DNA of 64,000 nt from Brucella sp. BE17. Lineage in GTDB: Bacteria; Pseudomonadota; Alphaproteobacteria; Rhizobiales; Rhizobiaceae. The stretch spans positions 186,001 through 250,000 of the forward strand of contig NZ_CP154468.1 in the NCBI RefSeq assembly GCF_039545455.1, read 5' to 3'. The translations under genes were made by a program, and so were the position numbers. Shown here in pieces: positions 27,030 to 36,590 of this stretch. Numbering within the stretch: position 1 is the stretch's first letter; every line of letters starts with the position of its first letter. The notes beneath the pieces were generated by a model. It searched no databases and had not been told where the DNA came from. It saw only the letters and a program-made list of their open reading frames with translations.

Positions 27030-27980
27030 ATGTTTAAGCTCATTCTGACTCTTGCGTCCGCAACAGTTCTGACTTTTTCCGGCGGTGCTCTTGCCGAGGA
27101 TTACAAGCTTCTCGCACCCGCCGCACCGGGCGGCGGTTGGGATCAGACGGCACGTACTATGCAGAACGTGCTTCAGGACGAAAAGATTTCCGGTAGCGTT
27201 CAGGTCATCAACGTTCCGGGTGCCGGTGGCACTATCGGGCTTGCGCAATTCGTCAATCAGAACAAGGGCGATGCCAGCCAGTTAATTGTCGGCGGCTATG
27301 TGATGGTCGGAGCGATCCTCACCAACAAGTCTCCGGTGACGCTCGATGCCGTGACGCCGATTGCCCGTCTGACCGGTGAATATGAAGCGATCGTCGTCCC
27401 GGCAGCGTCGGATATCAAGGATATTGCCGGACTGGTCGAGAAACTCAAAGCCGATCCGGGTTCGGTTTCCTGGGCAGGTGGTTCCGCAGGCGGTACCGAT
27501 CATATCGCGGCAGGCCTCTTCACAAAGGCTGCAGGCGTCGATCCGACCAAGGTCAATTACATCGCCTTTTCGGGTGGCGGCGAGGCGCTGGCCGCCATTC
27601 TCGGTAATCAGGTGACGGTCGGTATTTCCGGTTACGGCGAGTTCGAGGCGCAGATCAAGGCTGGCGCCCTGCGCATCATTGGCATTTCCAGTGAAGAGCG
27701 TCTGGAAGGCATCGATGCCCCGACTTTCAAGGAAAGCGGGGTGGATGTGGCGATTGAAAACTGGCGCATGGTCGCCGCGGCACCTGATATCACCGCCGAG
27801 CAGGAAGCGGCTATCAATGCCGACATCGAGAAGATGGTGAAGTCGGAAACCTGGCAGAAGGCGCTCAAGGACAAGGGCTGGGCCGATACCTATCTTGCCG
27901 GCCCTGCGTTCAAGGAACAGCTCGCCAAGGACACGGCTGCGACCGAGACTATACTCAAGGAAATCGGTCTGGTTAAATGA
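27030..27980 (+). CDS. tctC: Tripartite tricarboxylate transporter substrate-binding protein TctC (system 1)
   Basis: 316 aa from the ATG at 27030, with GGGAGG at ideal spacing. Signal peptide ends GGALA before EDYKLL. Typical TctC/Bug pattern: LLAPAAPGGGWDQTARTMQNVL, INVPGAGGTIGLAQFV, FSGGGEALAAILGNQVTVGISG, and LRIIGISSEERL. TctC delivers a carboxylate (citrate-type or other) to the TctAB permease. The close ATGA overlap with tctB1 and adjacent tctA1 complete the system. Its N-terminal domain is unlike that of system 2, so the substrates probably differ. Confidence 0.9.
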   Translation: MFKLILTLASATVLTFSGGALAEDYKLLAPAAPGGGWDQTARTMQNVLQDEKISGSVQVINVPGAGGTIGLAQFVNQNKGDASQLIVGGYVMVGAILTNKSPVTLDAVTPIARLTGEYEAIVVPAASDIKDIAGLVEKLKADPGSVSWAGGSAGGTDHIAAGLFTKAAGVDPTKVNYIAFSGGGEALAAILGNQVTVGISGYGEFEAQIKAGALRIIGISSEERLEGIDAPTFKESGVDVAIENWRMVAAAPDITAEQEAAINADIEKMVKSETWQKALKDKGWADTYLAGPAFKEQLAKDTAATETILKEIGLVK

Positions 27981-28474
27981 CATCGCCACAACCACAGGAA
28001 GAGCGCCGTCCACAGCGGGCGGCGCCGGATTTCGCAGCTCTTGTCATCGCCTTTATTCTGGGCGTAGTCGCCGTCGCAATTGCATGGTCCACCACTTACG
28101 GCAACGATGTGATGTCCTATTCGCCGGTGGGTCCGAAGACTGTGCCCTATATCGTGGCGGCTGGTCTGTTCGGGCTTGCAATCTGGACCGTTATCAGTGC
28201 TTTGCGTGGTGAATTTCCCGAACGCGAGCATCAGGAAATTGCGCCGATGGCCTGGATCATCGGCGGATTGGCAATACAGATGCTGATCATGAAAACCGCC
28301 GGATTTTCGCTTGCGACCGGCCTTTTGTTTGCGGCGACAGCGCGGGGCTTCGGCTATAGCAAATACTGGATCAGCGTTCCGGTCGGTGTCGCCTTCGCTT
28401 TTGTGATCTGGTTCATTTTCGCGCGCGGTCTCCAGCTTTCGTTGCCGTCCGGCTGGCTCGAACGCTTCGTTTGA
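27977..28474 (+). CDS. tctB: TctB small membrane subunit (system 1)
   Basis: 165 aa, ATGA overlap with tctC1. Four predicted transmembrane helices ([86 protein letters not shown]). TctB subunits are poorly conserved but always have this four-helix layout. Functions with the 12-helix TctA. Confidence 0.88.
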   Translation: MTSPQPQEERRPQRAAPDFAALVIAFILGVVAVAIAWSTTYGNDVMSYSPVGPKTVPYIVAAGLFGLAIWTVISALRGEFPEREHQEIAPMAWIIGGLAIQMLIMKTAGFSLATGLLFAATARGFGYSKYWISVPVGVAFAFVIWFIFARGLQLSLPSGWLERFV

Positions 28475-28487
28475 AGGGGAGAGGATC

Positions 28488-30032
28488 ATGGATACTGTCG
28501 CACTCCTCGGCCAAGGGCTTCTGGTGGCGCTTGAGCCGTCTAACCTTCTTTATGCGCTGATTGGCGTAACACTTGGCACTGCCGTCGGCGTGCTTCCCGG
28601 TATTGGTCCGGCGCTCACCGTAGCGCTGCTCTTGCCGGTTACCTATAAGCTTGACCCGTCCGGGTCACTCATCATGTTTGCGGGCATTTATTATGGCGGC
28701 ATGTATGGCGGTTCGACCACGTCGATCCTGCTTAATACGCCGGGTGAAAGCGCATCCATTGTTACGGCCCTCGAAGGCAACAAGATGGCGCGCGCCGGGC
28801 GCGGAGGCCCGGCCCTTGCGACCGCTGCCATCGGTTCCTTCATTGCCGGTTTGATTGCTACGCTGGGGCTGGCATTTATCGCGCCATGGGTGGTGAAATT
28901 CGCGCTGTCGTTTGGGCCGTCCGAATATTTCGCGCTGATGCTGCTTGCCTTCATGACCGTTTCGGCGGCCTTTGGGGATTCGACCCTGCGTGGTCTCACC
29001 TCACTGTTCATTGGTCTGGCGCTCGGTCTTATCGGCATCGACCAGCTAACCGGTCAGGCGCGACTTTCCATGGGAACGCCCAATCTGCTTGATGGCATCA
29101 ATGTGACCACGCTTGCTGTGGCTCTTTTTGCCATCGGCGAAACACTCGCCGTCGTTTCAAGGAAACTCAGCCCGGACGATGAGGTTATTGCGGTCAAAGG
29201 CTCGGTCTGGATGACCAAGCAGGACTGGAAACGCTCATGGATGCCGTGGCTGCGCGGCACGGCTATCGGCTTTCCGGTCGGCGCCATGCCGGCGGGTGGC
29301 GCCGACGTATCGAGCTTTCTTTCATACTCGGCGGAGCGGCAATTTTCCAAATATCCGGAGGAATTCGGCAAGGGGGCCATCGAGGGCGTCGCTGGGCCGG
29401 AAGCGGCCAACAATGCCTCGGCTGCCGGAACGTTGGTGCCGCTTTTGACGCTCGGCCTGCCGACCACGGCGACGGCTGCAATCATGCTGGCGGGTTTCCA
29501 GCAGTTTGGTCTGCAACCCGGACCGCTTCTTTTCGTCACCAATGCAACACTGGTCTGGGGGCTTGTCGCAAGCCTGCTCATTGCCAATCTGATGCTGCTG
29601 GTGCTCAACCTGCCATTGATCGGGCTTTGGGTGAAAATGCTCACCATTCCCCGTCACTGGCTTTATGCGGGCATTTTGGTCTTTGCCACGCTTGGCACCA
29701 TAGGTGCCAATGCTTCGACCTCAATGCTGTTCGGCCTGCCGGTTTCGTTCGAGCTGGGACTGCTTCTTGCCTTTGGCCTGCTTGGTTACGTGCTGCGGCG
29801 CTTTTCTTATCCAATTGCGCCGGTGGTCGTGGGACTGATTCTCGGTCCAATGGCGGAAAAAAGCCTGCGTCAGGCGTTGCAGATCAGTCAGGGAAATCCG
29901 GCCACGCTGGTTCATTCGTGGGTATCGATCACGCTGATAGCGCTTGCGATCGCGGCGGTGGTTGTTCCGATGATTCTGCGCCAGCGCGGTAAAGGTGATC
30001 TTCTCAAGCAAATGGCGACGGACGAAGATTAG
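28488..30032 (+). CDS. tctA: TctA large permease subunit (system 1)
   Basis: 514 aa; GGGGAGAGGATC precedes the ATG. About twelve helices. Family signatures: [62 protein letters not shown], and [41 protein letters not shown]. The TAG stop codon is formed by the first bases of dispersed repeat copy A (30031 onward), described separately. Confidence 0.93.
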   Translation: MDTVALLGQGLLVALEPSNLLYALIGVTLGTAVGVLPGIGPALTVALLLPVTYKLDPSGSLIMFAGIYYGGMYGGSTTSILLNTPGESASIVTALEGNKMARAGRGGPALATAAIGSFIAGLIATLGLAFIAPWVVKFALSFGPSEYFALMLLAFMTVSAAFGDSTLRGLTSLFIGLALGLIGIDQLTGQARLSMGTPNLLDGINVTTLAVALFAIGETLAVVSRKLSPDDEVIAVKGSVWMTKQDWKRSWMPWLRGTAIGFPVGAMPAGGADVSSFLSYSAERQFSKYPEEFGKGAIEGVAGPEAANNASAAGTLVPLLTLGLPTTATAAIMLAGFQQFGLQPGPLLFVTNATLVWGLVASLLIANLMLLVLNLPLIGLWVKMLTIPRHWLYAGILVFATLGTIGANASTSMLFGLPVSFELGLLLAFGLLGYVLRRFSYPIAPVVVGLILGPMAEKSLRQALQISQGNPATLVHSWVSITLIALAIAAVVVPMILRQRGKGDLLKQMATDED

Positions 30033-30130
30033 AGCGCATCCTGAAAACTGTGAAACGGTTTTCGGGATGCACGTCAAAATATAGACTTAAAGCGTATCGT
30101 CTGGAGCTTATGAAATGCGATGCGCTTTAA
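30030..30130 (+). repeat. Dispersed intergenic repeat, copy A
   Basis: Begins TTAGAGCGCATCCTGAAAAC, continues with AAACGGTTTTCGGGATGCACGTC, and ends GCGATGCGCTTTAA. The core matches copy B (32853-32960, same strand) and the reverse complement of copy C (50051-50156). It contains the imperfect inverted repeat GCATCCTGAAAAC / GTTTTCGGGATGC. The TAG of its first bases is the tctA1 stop codon. Confidence 0.8.
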
Positions 30131-30134
30131 TAAT

Positions 30135-30161
30135 AAAGCTCCGCGATAAAGCGGAGCTTTT
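30135..30161. terminator. Bidirectional terminator-like hairpin
   Basis: AAAGCTCCGC / GCGGAGCTTT, 10-bp stem, loop GATAAA, flanked by TAATA and TTTTC. It lies between tctA1 (+) and the small minus-strand gene. Confidence 0.85.
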
Positions 30162-30190
30162 CATTTCTTCGCAGTTTTGTGTTTGAGCTC

Positions 30191-30346
30191 TTATCCCTGG
30201 ATACGGCGGAATTGCTCAACATCTATCCCGAGTGCTTCGAGGTCGCGGGCCGCGGGCTTCTGACCTGCGCGCACTGCAGCTGAGGCACGAACGGCACTGC
30301 CGAACTGCGCAAATGCGCGACCAAAGCGATTATTGAAGCCAAACAT
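30191..30346 (-). CDS. Small conserved-looking basic protein (51 aa)
   Basis: 51 aa from the ATG at 30346, which has GGAGAGTAGG before it; in-frame ATGs further upstream lack ribosome sites. The N-terminal half is basic and aromatic (MFGFNNRFGRAFAQFGSAVR) and the end is PAARDLEALGIDVEQFRRIQ. That ending resembles the R-D-L-x-x-L-G-I/F-D motif of DUF1127-type small proteins, but no confident assignment is possible. It is convergent with tctA1 across the hairpin at 30135-30161. Confidence 0.6.
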   Translation of the reverse strand: MFGFNNRFGRAFAQFGSAVRASAAVRAGQKPAARDLEALGIDVEQFRRIQG

Positions 30347-30534
30347 CCTACTCTCCATTGCGGCGCCGAACGCGCCTTCACTATGAAGATGGGGTCTTAC
30401 GGGCCGGTTGAGTAGGCTAGGTCCTGCATGACAGCCATGCAGATTGCGCATAATCCTGCGCGCTTGTTTAATGCGGGAAATGGCGGCATTGCTCGTAAAT
30501 AGATTTTGATGAAAGCAAGGAACTGAACGGCGGC

Positions 30535-31032
30535 ATGGCTATAAGAGAGATCGTGACATATCCCGATGCGCGTTTGCGGGCGATGGCAGAACCCGTCGCG
30601 CGCTTTGATGACGCTCTCCGCATTCTTGCGCGTAATCTTCTCGACACTATGCGCGCGGCACCTGGCATCGGCATTACAGCCCCTCATATCGGGATTCTAA
30701 AACGGCTTGTCGTTCTTGAGATTCCTGGTCAGAATGGTGCGAAAACCTATGCCAATCCTGAGATCATCTGGGTCTCGGACGAGAAAATTCGCCATCAGGA
30801 GGGCAGCGTTTCCATGCCGGGCGAGGTGGAGGAAGTGGAACGCCATGCCCGTATCCGCATTCGCTATCAGGATGTAGACGGGATCGAGCAAATGGAAGAA
30901 TCCGAGGGGTTGCTCGCCGTCTGCCATCAGCATGAGATCGATCAGCTCAATGGCATATTTTGGTTGGAGCGCCTGTCACGGCTCAGGCGCGACCGGCTCA
31001 TAAAACGCTATCAGAAACAGCTAAGACTTTAG
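30535..31032 (+). CDS. Peptide deformylase homologue lacking metal ligands
   Basis: 165 aa, the normal length of a deformylase (Fe/Zn hydrolase removing N-formyl groups from nascent proteins). All three family motifs can be placed but are degenerate. Motif 1 GxGxAAPQ reads GIGITAPHIG (residues 44-53). Motif 2 EGCLS reads EGSVS, so the metal-ligand Cys is Ser91. Motif 3 HExDH reads HEIDQ, keeping His133 and Glu134 but replacing the last metal-ligand His with Gln137. With two of three ligands gone the usual metal site should not form, so classical deformylase activity is doubtful. The frame is intact and well translated in appearance, so it may have a new role. It lies between two tct operons. 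Confidence 0.88.
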   Translation: MAIREIVTYPDARLRAMAEPVARFDDALRILARNLLDTMRAAPGIGITAPHIGILKRLVVLEIPGQNGAKTYANPEIIWVSDEKIRHQEGSVSMPGEVEEVERHARIRIRYQDVDGIEQMEESEGLLAVCHQHEIDQLNGIFWLERLSRLRRDRLIKRYQKQLRL

Positions 31033-31272
31033 TCCAAAGATGTCGTGCTTGGTTTGCAAACAATACTTCTAAATTGTATTGATAAAAGTCTTGGTTCGTG
31101 TTTCGATCATAACGGGAACGGACTCAAAACATAAATATAAGATCGTCCGAAGAGTTCGAAGAAACTCTCGGAGCTAGTGGGAACAGGCTGGCCCAATTCA
31201 CGGTTAGCTGAATTTGAGGAGTGGAGCGTTGCGGACGAGTGAGCCGGCGCTGCTTCTGTCTGGGAGGACATC

Positions 31273-32250
31273 ATGAGAAAATTCATCGCCGCTTTGGCGG
31301 TTGCTGGCGCTTCTTTTACATTCGCTTATGGGGCACAGGCGCAATCCTATCCCGAGCGCACGATCACCGTTGTTGTGCCGTTTTCCGCTGGCGGGCCGAC
31401 CGATACCGTCACACGGCTTGTTGCAGAATCCATGTCAAAGGACCTTGGCGAGCAAATCGTTGTTGAAAATGTCGGGGGTGCGGGTGGAACGCTGGGTGCC
31501 GGACGGGTCGCCTCCGCTGAGCCGGATGGCTACACCATCCTTCTGCATCATATCGGTATGGCGACAAGTGCCACGCTCTATCGCAAACTTGCCTATGATA
31601 CGCTCAATGCATTCGAATATGTCGGGCTTGTCACAGATGTGCCAATGACCATCGTGGCGCGCAAGGATCTCGAACCCGCCGATCTCAAGGGGCTGGTGGA
31701 ATATTCCAAAACCAAAAAGGACGAGGTAACGGTTGCCAATGCGGGCATTGGTGCGGCTTCGCATTTGTGCGGTATGCTATATATGAGCGCGATCGAAACC
31801 CCACTCGTCACAGTTCCCTACAAGGGCACCGGGCCGGCCATGACTGATCTCCTTGGGGGACAGGTCGATATCATGTGTGACCAGACCACCAATACGACCA
31901 AGCAGATACAGGCGGGCACGATCAAGGCCTATGCCGTCACATCGCCGGAGCGGCTTGAGGTGCTTAAGGACACTCCCACCACCAAGGAAGCCGGTCTTGA
32001 TGGTATGCAGATAGGTATATGGCATGGCATCTATGCGCCCAAGGGCACGTCTGCCGAGATTACCGAGCGCTTGTCGAAATCGTTGCAAGTTGCCCTGAAG
32101 GATCAGAATGTTGTGGCCCGTTTTGCCGAACTCGGTACCGAGCCGTCACCGGAATCCGACGCAACCCCGCAAGCGCTCAAAGACAAGCTCGAAAGCGAAG
32201 TCGCGCGCTGGAAGCCGATCATCGAGGCCGCAGGACAATACGCCGACTGA
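31273..32250 (+). CDS. tctC: Tripartite tricarboxylate transporter substrate-binding protein TctC/Bug (system 2)
   Basis: 325 aa; GGGAGGACATC precedes the ATG, nearly identical to the tctC1 ribosome region. Signal peptide ends YGAQA before QSYPERT. Bug-family features: ITVVVPFSAGGPTDTVTRLVAESM, VVENVGGAGGTLGAGRVASAEPDGYTILLHHIG, VPYKGTGPAMTDLLGGQVDIMCDQ, and WHGIYAPKGTS. This is the standard Bug architecture, more so than system 1. It is followed by tctB2 and tctA2. Confidence 0.92.
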   Translation: MRKFIAALAVAGASFTFAYGAQAQSYPERTITVVVPFSAGGPTDTVTRLVAESMSKDLGEQIVVENVGGAGGTLGAGRVASAEPDGYTILLHHIGMATSATLYRKLAYDTLNAFEYVGLVTDVPMTIVARKDLEPADLKGLVEYSKTKKDEVTVANAGIGAASHLCGMLYMSAIETPLVTVPYKGTGPAMTDLLGGQVDIMCDQTTNTTKQIQAGTIKAYAVTSPERLEVLKDTPTTKEAGLDGMQIGIWHGIYAPKGTSAEITERLSKSLQVALKDQNVVARFAELGTEPSPESDATPQALKDKLESEVARWKPIIEAAGQYAD

Positions 32251-32364
32251 TGTGGGCGGGAACGCGCAACGGTGATCTTTCGCATTGTTGCGCTTCCACT
32301 CCCGGTCATTGCTCAGCTCCATTATTTTCACCGCATTTCCGCACACGAAAGACGGGAAAACCTC

Positions 32365-32856
32365 ATGAACAAACCTTCTATACAGGACGCTGCTTCGCGC
32401 AAATTCAAGCTTGATCCAGCCAATGGCATTTGCGGTGTTCTGCTTATTGTCACCGGTGCCTTCTTTGCTTTCCAGTCTCTTGATCTGGAGCTGGGCACGT
32501 CGCTGCGCATGGGGCCCGGTTATTTTCCTCTTGTCCTTTCCTTCGTGCTGGTCTTGCTCGGTCTCGTCATTCTTGTGCAGTCCGTGCGCGTTTTGGGTGA
32601 GCCGATCGGGCCTGTCGCATGGCGTGGCATGTTGTTTATCCTGCCCGCACCGATTTTCTTCGGCCTGACGGTTCGCGGCCTCGGCTTCGTTCCTTCGTTG
32701 TTCTTTACCTGTCTCATAGCGTCCTTCGCATCAATGCGCATGAAAGCGGTGACCGCTCTCGCGCTATCGTTTGCCATGACGGTGTTTTCCATAGTTGTGT
32801 TCAGCTACGGCCTCAGTCTTCCGTTTCGACGTTTTGGCCCTTGGTGGCCGTTTTAG
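32365..32856 (+). CDS. tctB: TctB small membrane subunit (system 2)
   Basis: 163 aa from the ATG at 32365 (NKPSIQDAASRKFKLDP); an upstream in-frame ATG at 32272 lacks support. Four hydrophobic segments, with the TctB-typical RMGPGYFPLVLSFVLVLLGLVIL in the second helix. The TAG stop is supplied by the start of repeat copy B. Confidence 0.88.
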   Translation: MNKPSIQDAASRKFKLDPANGICGVLLIVTGAFFAFQSLDLELGTSLRMGPGYFPLVLSFVLVLLGLVILVQSVRVLGEPIGPVAWRGMLFILPAPIFFGLTVRGLGFVPSLFFTCLIASFASMRMKAVTALALSFAMTVFSIVVFSYGLSLPFRRFGPWWPF

Positions 32857-32960
32857 AGCGCATCCCGAAAAGCATGAAACGGTTTTCGGATTAGATGCAC
32901 GTCAAATCAAATAATGAGAGCGCTGATCGGATGTAATCAGATCGAAATGCGTCCTTGGGA
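32853..32960 (+). repeat. Dispersed intergenic repeat, copy B
   Basis: Begins TTAGAGCGCATCCCGAAAAG, then GAAACGGTTTTCGGATTAGATGC, and GATCGGATGTAATCAGATCG near the end. It lies between tctB2 and tctA2, so it interrupts an operon. Its first TAG is the tctB2 stop codon. Confidence 0.8.
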
Positions 32961-32969
32961 GCGATACTG

Positions 32970-34478
32970 ATGGATCTTTTCAATAATCTCGCGCTCGGCT
33001 TCTCGACCGCATCCTCGCTTGTCAATCTGGGCTTTTGCCTGATCGGCGTTCTGCTTGGAACGCTGGTCGGCGTGCTTCCGGGTATTGGTGCAACCGCCAC
33101 CATCGCGATGCTGCTGCCGATCACCTTCCAGATCGGTGATCCGGTCTCGGCATTGATCATGCTAGCCGGTATCTATTACGGGGCGCAATATGGCGGCTCG
33201 ACCACAGCGATCCTCATTAATATGCCGGGCGAATCCTCATCCGCCGTCACCGCTATTGATGGTTATCAGATGGCGCGCAAAGGCCGTGCGGGTGCAGCTC
33301 TTGCCGTTGCTGCAATCGGCTCGTTCTTTGCCGGTACGGTCTCGACCTTTCTGGTCGCGATTTTCGCGCCGCCCTTGACCGAAATCGCACTCAAATTTGG
33401 CTCGGCGGAATATTTCTCGCTGATGGTGGTGGGGCTGGTATCTTCGGTCGCGCTGGCGCATGGTTCCGTCATCAAGGCGCTAGCAATGGTCGTGCTGGGC
33501 CTGCTGCTCGGCCTTGTCGGTACAGATATTTACACCGGCGCCCCGCGCTTCACGCTTGGCATTACCGAATATGCGGACGGGTTGAATTTTGTTGCCGTTG
33601 CAGTAGGCGTTTTTGGTATTGCCGAAATCCTGCGTAATCTGGAAAGCGAGCAAACGCGCGAGCTTTTAATGGCGAAAGTAACCGGCCTTATGCCGACACG
33701 CGATGATTTCCGGCGTATGGCAGCACCCATCTTGCGCGGCACGGCCATCGGTTCGGCGCTAGGCATCCTGCCCGGTGGCGGCGCGATCCTTGCTTCCTTT
33801 GCGTCTTATACGATTGAAAAGCGCGTTTCCGACGCGCCGGAAGAATTCGGCCACGGTGCTATTGCCGGTGTTGCGGGGCCAGAATCGGCTAATAATGCAG
33901 GGGCTCAAACCTCTTTCATTCCCATGCTTACACTTGGCATTCCGGCTAATCCGGTCATGGCCTTGATGATCGGTGCGATGATCATTCAGGGTATCGTTCC
34001 GGGCCCGAATGTTGCAACCGAACAACCAGCTCTTTTCTGGGGTGTTATAGCGTCGATGTGGATCGGTAATCTGATGCTGATCATCCTCAACCTGCCTCTG
34101 ATTGGGCTGTGGGTGAAGCTTCTGACCGTGCCCTATTACATGCTGTTTCCCATCATCATGACGTTCTGTGCTATCGGCGTCTACAGCGTCAACTCCAACA
34201 TCTATGACCTTTACGCGGTCGCCTTCTTTGGCTTCATCGGTTATGTGCTGGCAAAACTGCGCTGTGAACCAGCACCTCTTCTGCTCGGCTTTGTGCTGGG
34301 GCCGCTTTTGGAAGAGCATTTGCGGCGCGCCATGATTCTGTCGCGCGGCGATCCTTCAACCTTCGTGACCCGACCGATCAGCGCGATCCTGCTTGCTATC
34401 GCGGTCATGGTTTTGATCGTGGTGTTGTTACCACAGGTGCGCAAGAAGCGTGACGAGGTGTTCGTCGAGGAAGCCTGA
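32970..34478 (+). CDS. tctA: TctA large permease subunit (system 2)
   Basis: 502 aa from the ATG at 32970, preceded by GGGAGCG; the TTG at 32955 is less likely. Family signatures [62 protein letters not shown], and [42 protein letters not shown]. About 45-50% of these stretches are shared with system 1 by eye, so the two are distinct transporters. It should pair with tctB2/tctC2 in spite of the repeat between them. Confidence 0.93.
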   Translation: MDLFNNLALGFSTASSLVNLGFCLIGVLLGTLVGVLPGIGATATIAMLLPITFQIGDPVSALIMLAGIYYGAQYGGSTTAILINMPGESSSAVTAIDGYQMARKGRAGAALAVAAIGSFFAGTVSTFLVAIFAPPLTEIALKFGSAEYFSLMVVGLVSSVALAHGSVIKALAMVVLGLLLGLVGTDIYTGAPRFTLGITEYADGLNFVAVAVGVFGIAEILRNLESEQTRELLMAKVTGLMPTRDDFRRMAAPILRGTAIGSALGILPGGGAILASFASYTIEKRVSDAPEEFGHGAIAGVAGPESANNAGAQTSFIPMLTLGIPANPVMALMIGAMIIQGIVPGPNVATEQPALFWGVIASMWIGNLMLIILNLPLIGLWVKLLTVPYYMLFPIIMTFCAIGVYSVNSNIYDLYAVAFFGFIGYVLAKLRCEPAPLLLGFVLGPLLEEHLRRAMILSRGDPSTFVTRPISAILLAIAVMVLIVVLLPQVRKKRDEVFVEEA

Positions 34479-34495
34479 GGTGGCAGGACCTGCAC

Positions 34496-36445
34496 TTACT
34501 GTCCGGTTCCCATTGATGAGGGGGAGACGAATGGCCGGTCCCAGGAGCCCCCGACAAAGAAAGTGAGCGGGGGCTTGGCAGGCTGCTGTGCAGTCGGGCT
34601 TTCGGTACCTGCTTGAGCGGCTTCCTGCTGCTCGGCTCCATGCGACTGGCTATCCGGAAAGATGACCTCGCCGCTCAGTGCCAGACTGCGATCGACAAAC
34701 GGCACGATACCGGCCAGATTAAGCGTTCCGTCGCTCGTATCGAGACGGGCGCTTTCAAGTGTGGCGACACCGTCTGCCAGATTGGCCTTGAGCGCCATAC
34801 GATTGAAGGCAAGAGCGACATTATCCTGCCTTTGTAGCGCAAAAAAGCGCTGGTTCTGGGCCTTGGTCAGAAAATCCTGCACGGCGAACCCTTGCATCTG
34901 GCCATTGTTGAGTTCTACCGAAACATTGCCCTGTGCGTTGGAAAGCAATGAAGACCAGCGGTTTGCTGGGCCTTTCATGAACAGTGATACGTTGCCTTTA
35001 CCGCTTATGAATGGTGTGTCGAAACCGAGCGCCGAGAGGAATTGAGCGCTCTCGATACTGCTTGCATTGAAGCGAAATTCGCCGCTGGCGCTTTTAAGAT
35101 CGCGTACGATCTGCACATTCGCCTGAAGCGTGCCGCCAAATCCTCTGGCGTCGCCGATGTCGAAAATTGCTCGCCCGCCTCTTATCTGGATCGCAGCTGC
35201 AACGCCAGTCAGCGTCACTGGCCCTGCGGTCGCATTCTGTGCAGAAAGCCGCAGGTCGAACTCCGAATGGTCGAAGAAACTCGTATCGATCACATCCATA
35301 TTGGCGCGTGCGCTGGGAGGATAGGTGCGGTTGTCGGGCAGCGGCACGAAGGCTGAAAACAGGCTGCGCAATGCGAGTTTCTCGAAAGCAAGCGTTCCGG
35401 TAACGGTAGGTTGTCCATTCTCAAGCCCAATTTCGATCACGCCTTTTGCCGGGCTTTCACCTGCCATCATGTCAACATTGGCGAATTTCCATCGCTTGGG
35501 TGTCGCGGTAATGGTCGATTCCAGCGAAAAGGCACCGATTTCCGAACTGCCTGCAACGGGTGGCAGGTTCAACCAGCGTATGGCGTTGCTGAGCGAGGGC
35601 GTGTTGATACTAAGACTGCCTTCGAAGAAGCGTTCTTTTGAAATGTTGGCCTTGCCTTGAAAGGAGAGGCTGAAGGGTTTTGCTGTGAGGTTGACGGAAA
35701 GGTCGGAGTTCCCGCCCGACAGCAGCCTGAGCGCCTGGGCTGCGGTGATGTTGAACTGGGACGCTTCGCCCTTCCATTTGGCCGAACCTTTGAGTGCAGC
35801 GGCACTGGTCGTCTGCGGCCAGTCGAGCGTCATGTTGACGGCGGTGATATGCTCGTCTTCGCTGTTTTGGGTCTCAGTTTGCGCCTCTGCTCGCATGAAG
35901 GCGATGGTTCCATCGCGCACGACAACGCGACCAAATGGCTGCGAAGCCAGGTCGGCTGCCTGACTGTCATCGTTGGCCGCGCCCTCCAGCAGCCGTCTCT
36001 GGGCGCGAATTGCTGTGCCAAGGCGTCCGCCGGAACTGGCGATTGCATCGAGAAAGGCCGGAAAATCCGTTACAGATCCGTCGATATTGACATGCGGACG
36101 CACGATCTGTGTTTCGGAAAAAGAAATGTGCCCCATGATTGCATCGAAGGGCGACAGCTCTACTTCGATGCGGTCAGCGCTCATAAAGGGCGTCTGGCCC
36201 TGATCGGTCAGTTTGCTCAGTGTCACACCATTAAGCGATGCCCGCAGCACCGGAAACACTTTCAGCCGCGGTGCTTCGCGCAATTCGACGCTATAGCCGG
36301 TCCATGCGCTGATTTCTTGTGCCACCCGCACGCGGATAGCATCGGTCGAGACGATGAACGGCAATACTGCAAGCAGGGTCGCTGCGGCAGCCGCGCAAAG
36401 AATGACGAGCGCGATGACAAGGCGTGCGAATTTAGGCCAGCGCAT
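34496..36445 (-). CDS. AsmA-family protein
   Basis: 649 aa from the ATG at 36445, which has AGGA nine bases upstream; an in-frame ATG at 36478 would prepend eleven polar residues to the anchor. One N-terminal membrane helix (LVIALVILCAAAAATLLAVLPF) is followed by a long beta-rich periplasmic part. AsmA markers: FIVSTDAIRVRVAQEISAWTGY, APRLKVFPVLRASLNGVTLS, and C-terminal GQMQGFAVQDFLTKAQNQRFFALQ...FNRMALKANLADGVATLESARLDTSDGTLNLAG. AsmA-like proteins act in envelope lipid homeostasis and phospholipid transport. It lies 145 bases after pdhS on the same strand. Confidence 0.87.
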   Translation of the reverse strand: MRWPKFARLVIALVILCAAAAATLLAVLPFIVSTDAIRVRVAQEISAWTGYSVELREAPRLKVFPVLRASLNGVTLSKLTDQGQTPFMSADRIEVELSPFDAIMGHISFSETQIVRPHVNIDGSVTDFPAFLDAIASSGGRLGTAIRAQRRLLEGAANDDSQAADLASQPFGRVVVRDGTIAFMRAEAQTETQNSEDEHITAVNMTLDWPQTTSAAALKGSAKWKGEASQFNITAAQALRLLSGGNSDLSVNLTAKPFSLSFQGKANISKERFFEGSLSINTPSLSNAIRWLNLPPVAGSSEIGAFSLESTITATPKRWKFANVDMMAGESPAKGVIEIGLENGQPTVTGTLAFEKLALRSLFSAFVPLPDNRTYPPSARANMDVIDTSFFDHSEFDLRLSAQNATAGPVTLTGVAAAIQIRGGRAIFDIGDARGFGGTLQANVQIVRDLKSASGEFRFNASSIESAQFLSALGFDTPFISGKGNVSLFMKGPANRWSSLLSNAQGNVSVELNNGQMQGFAVQDFLTKAQNQRFFALQRQDNVALAFNRMALKANLADGVATLESARLDTSDGTLNLAGIVPFVDRSLALSGEVIFPDSQSHGAEQQEAAQAGTESPTAQQPAKPPLTFFVGGSWDRPFVSPSSMGTGQ

Positions 36446-36590
36446 CAATGATCCTGTCTGTGATCCGGAACAATCCATTTAAAGCATATTAGAGCCGGCG
36501 GGAAGATAAGCTCGACAAAATATGTTTGAAATAAAAGGGTTTAGAGCCTTGATCAGGCAGAAATATGATCGTTCAGCATCAGGCCCGGGC

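Noticed and set aside
31180..31205. EcfG promoter before tctC2
   Set aside because: GGAAC is followed by GGTT only at a 17-base spacing, and the gene type does not suggest a stress target. Too weak beside the perfect sites at 307-439.
31221..31466. Short Cys/Arg-rich frame overlapping the tctC2 start
   Set aside because: It has a purine-rich stretch before it, but it overlaps the signal peptide of tctC2 in another frame and has no protein-like features.
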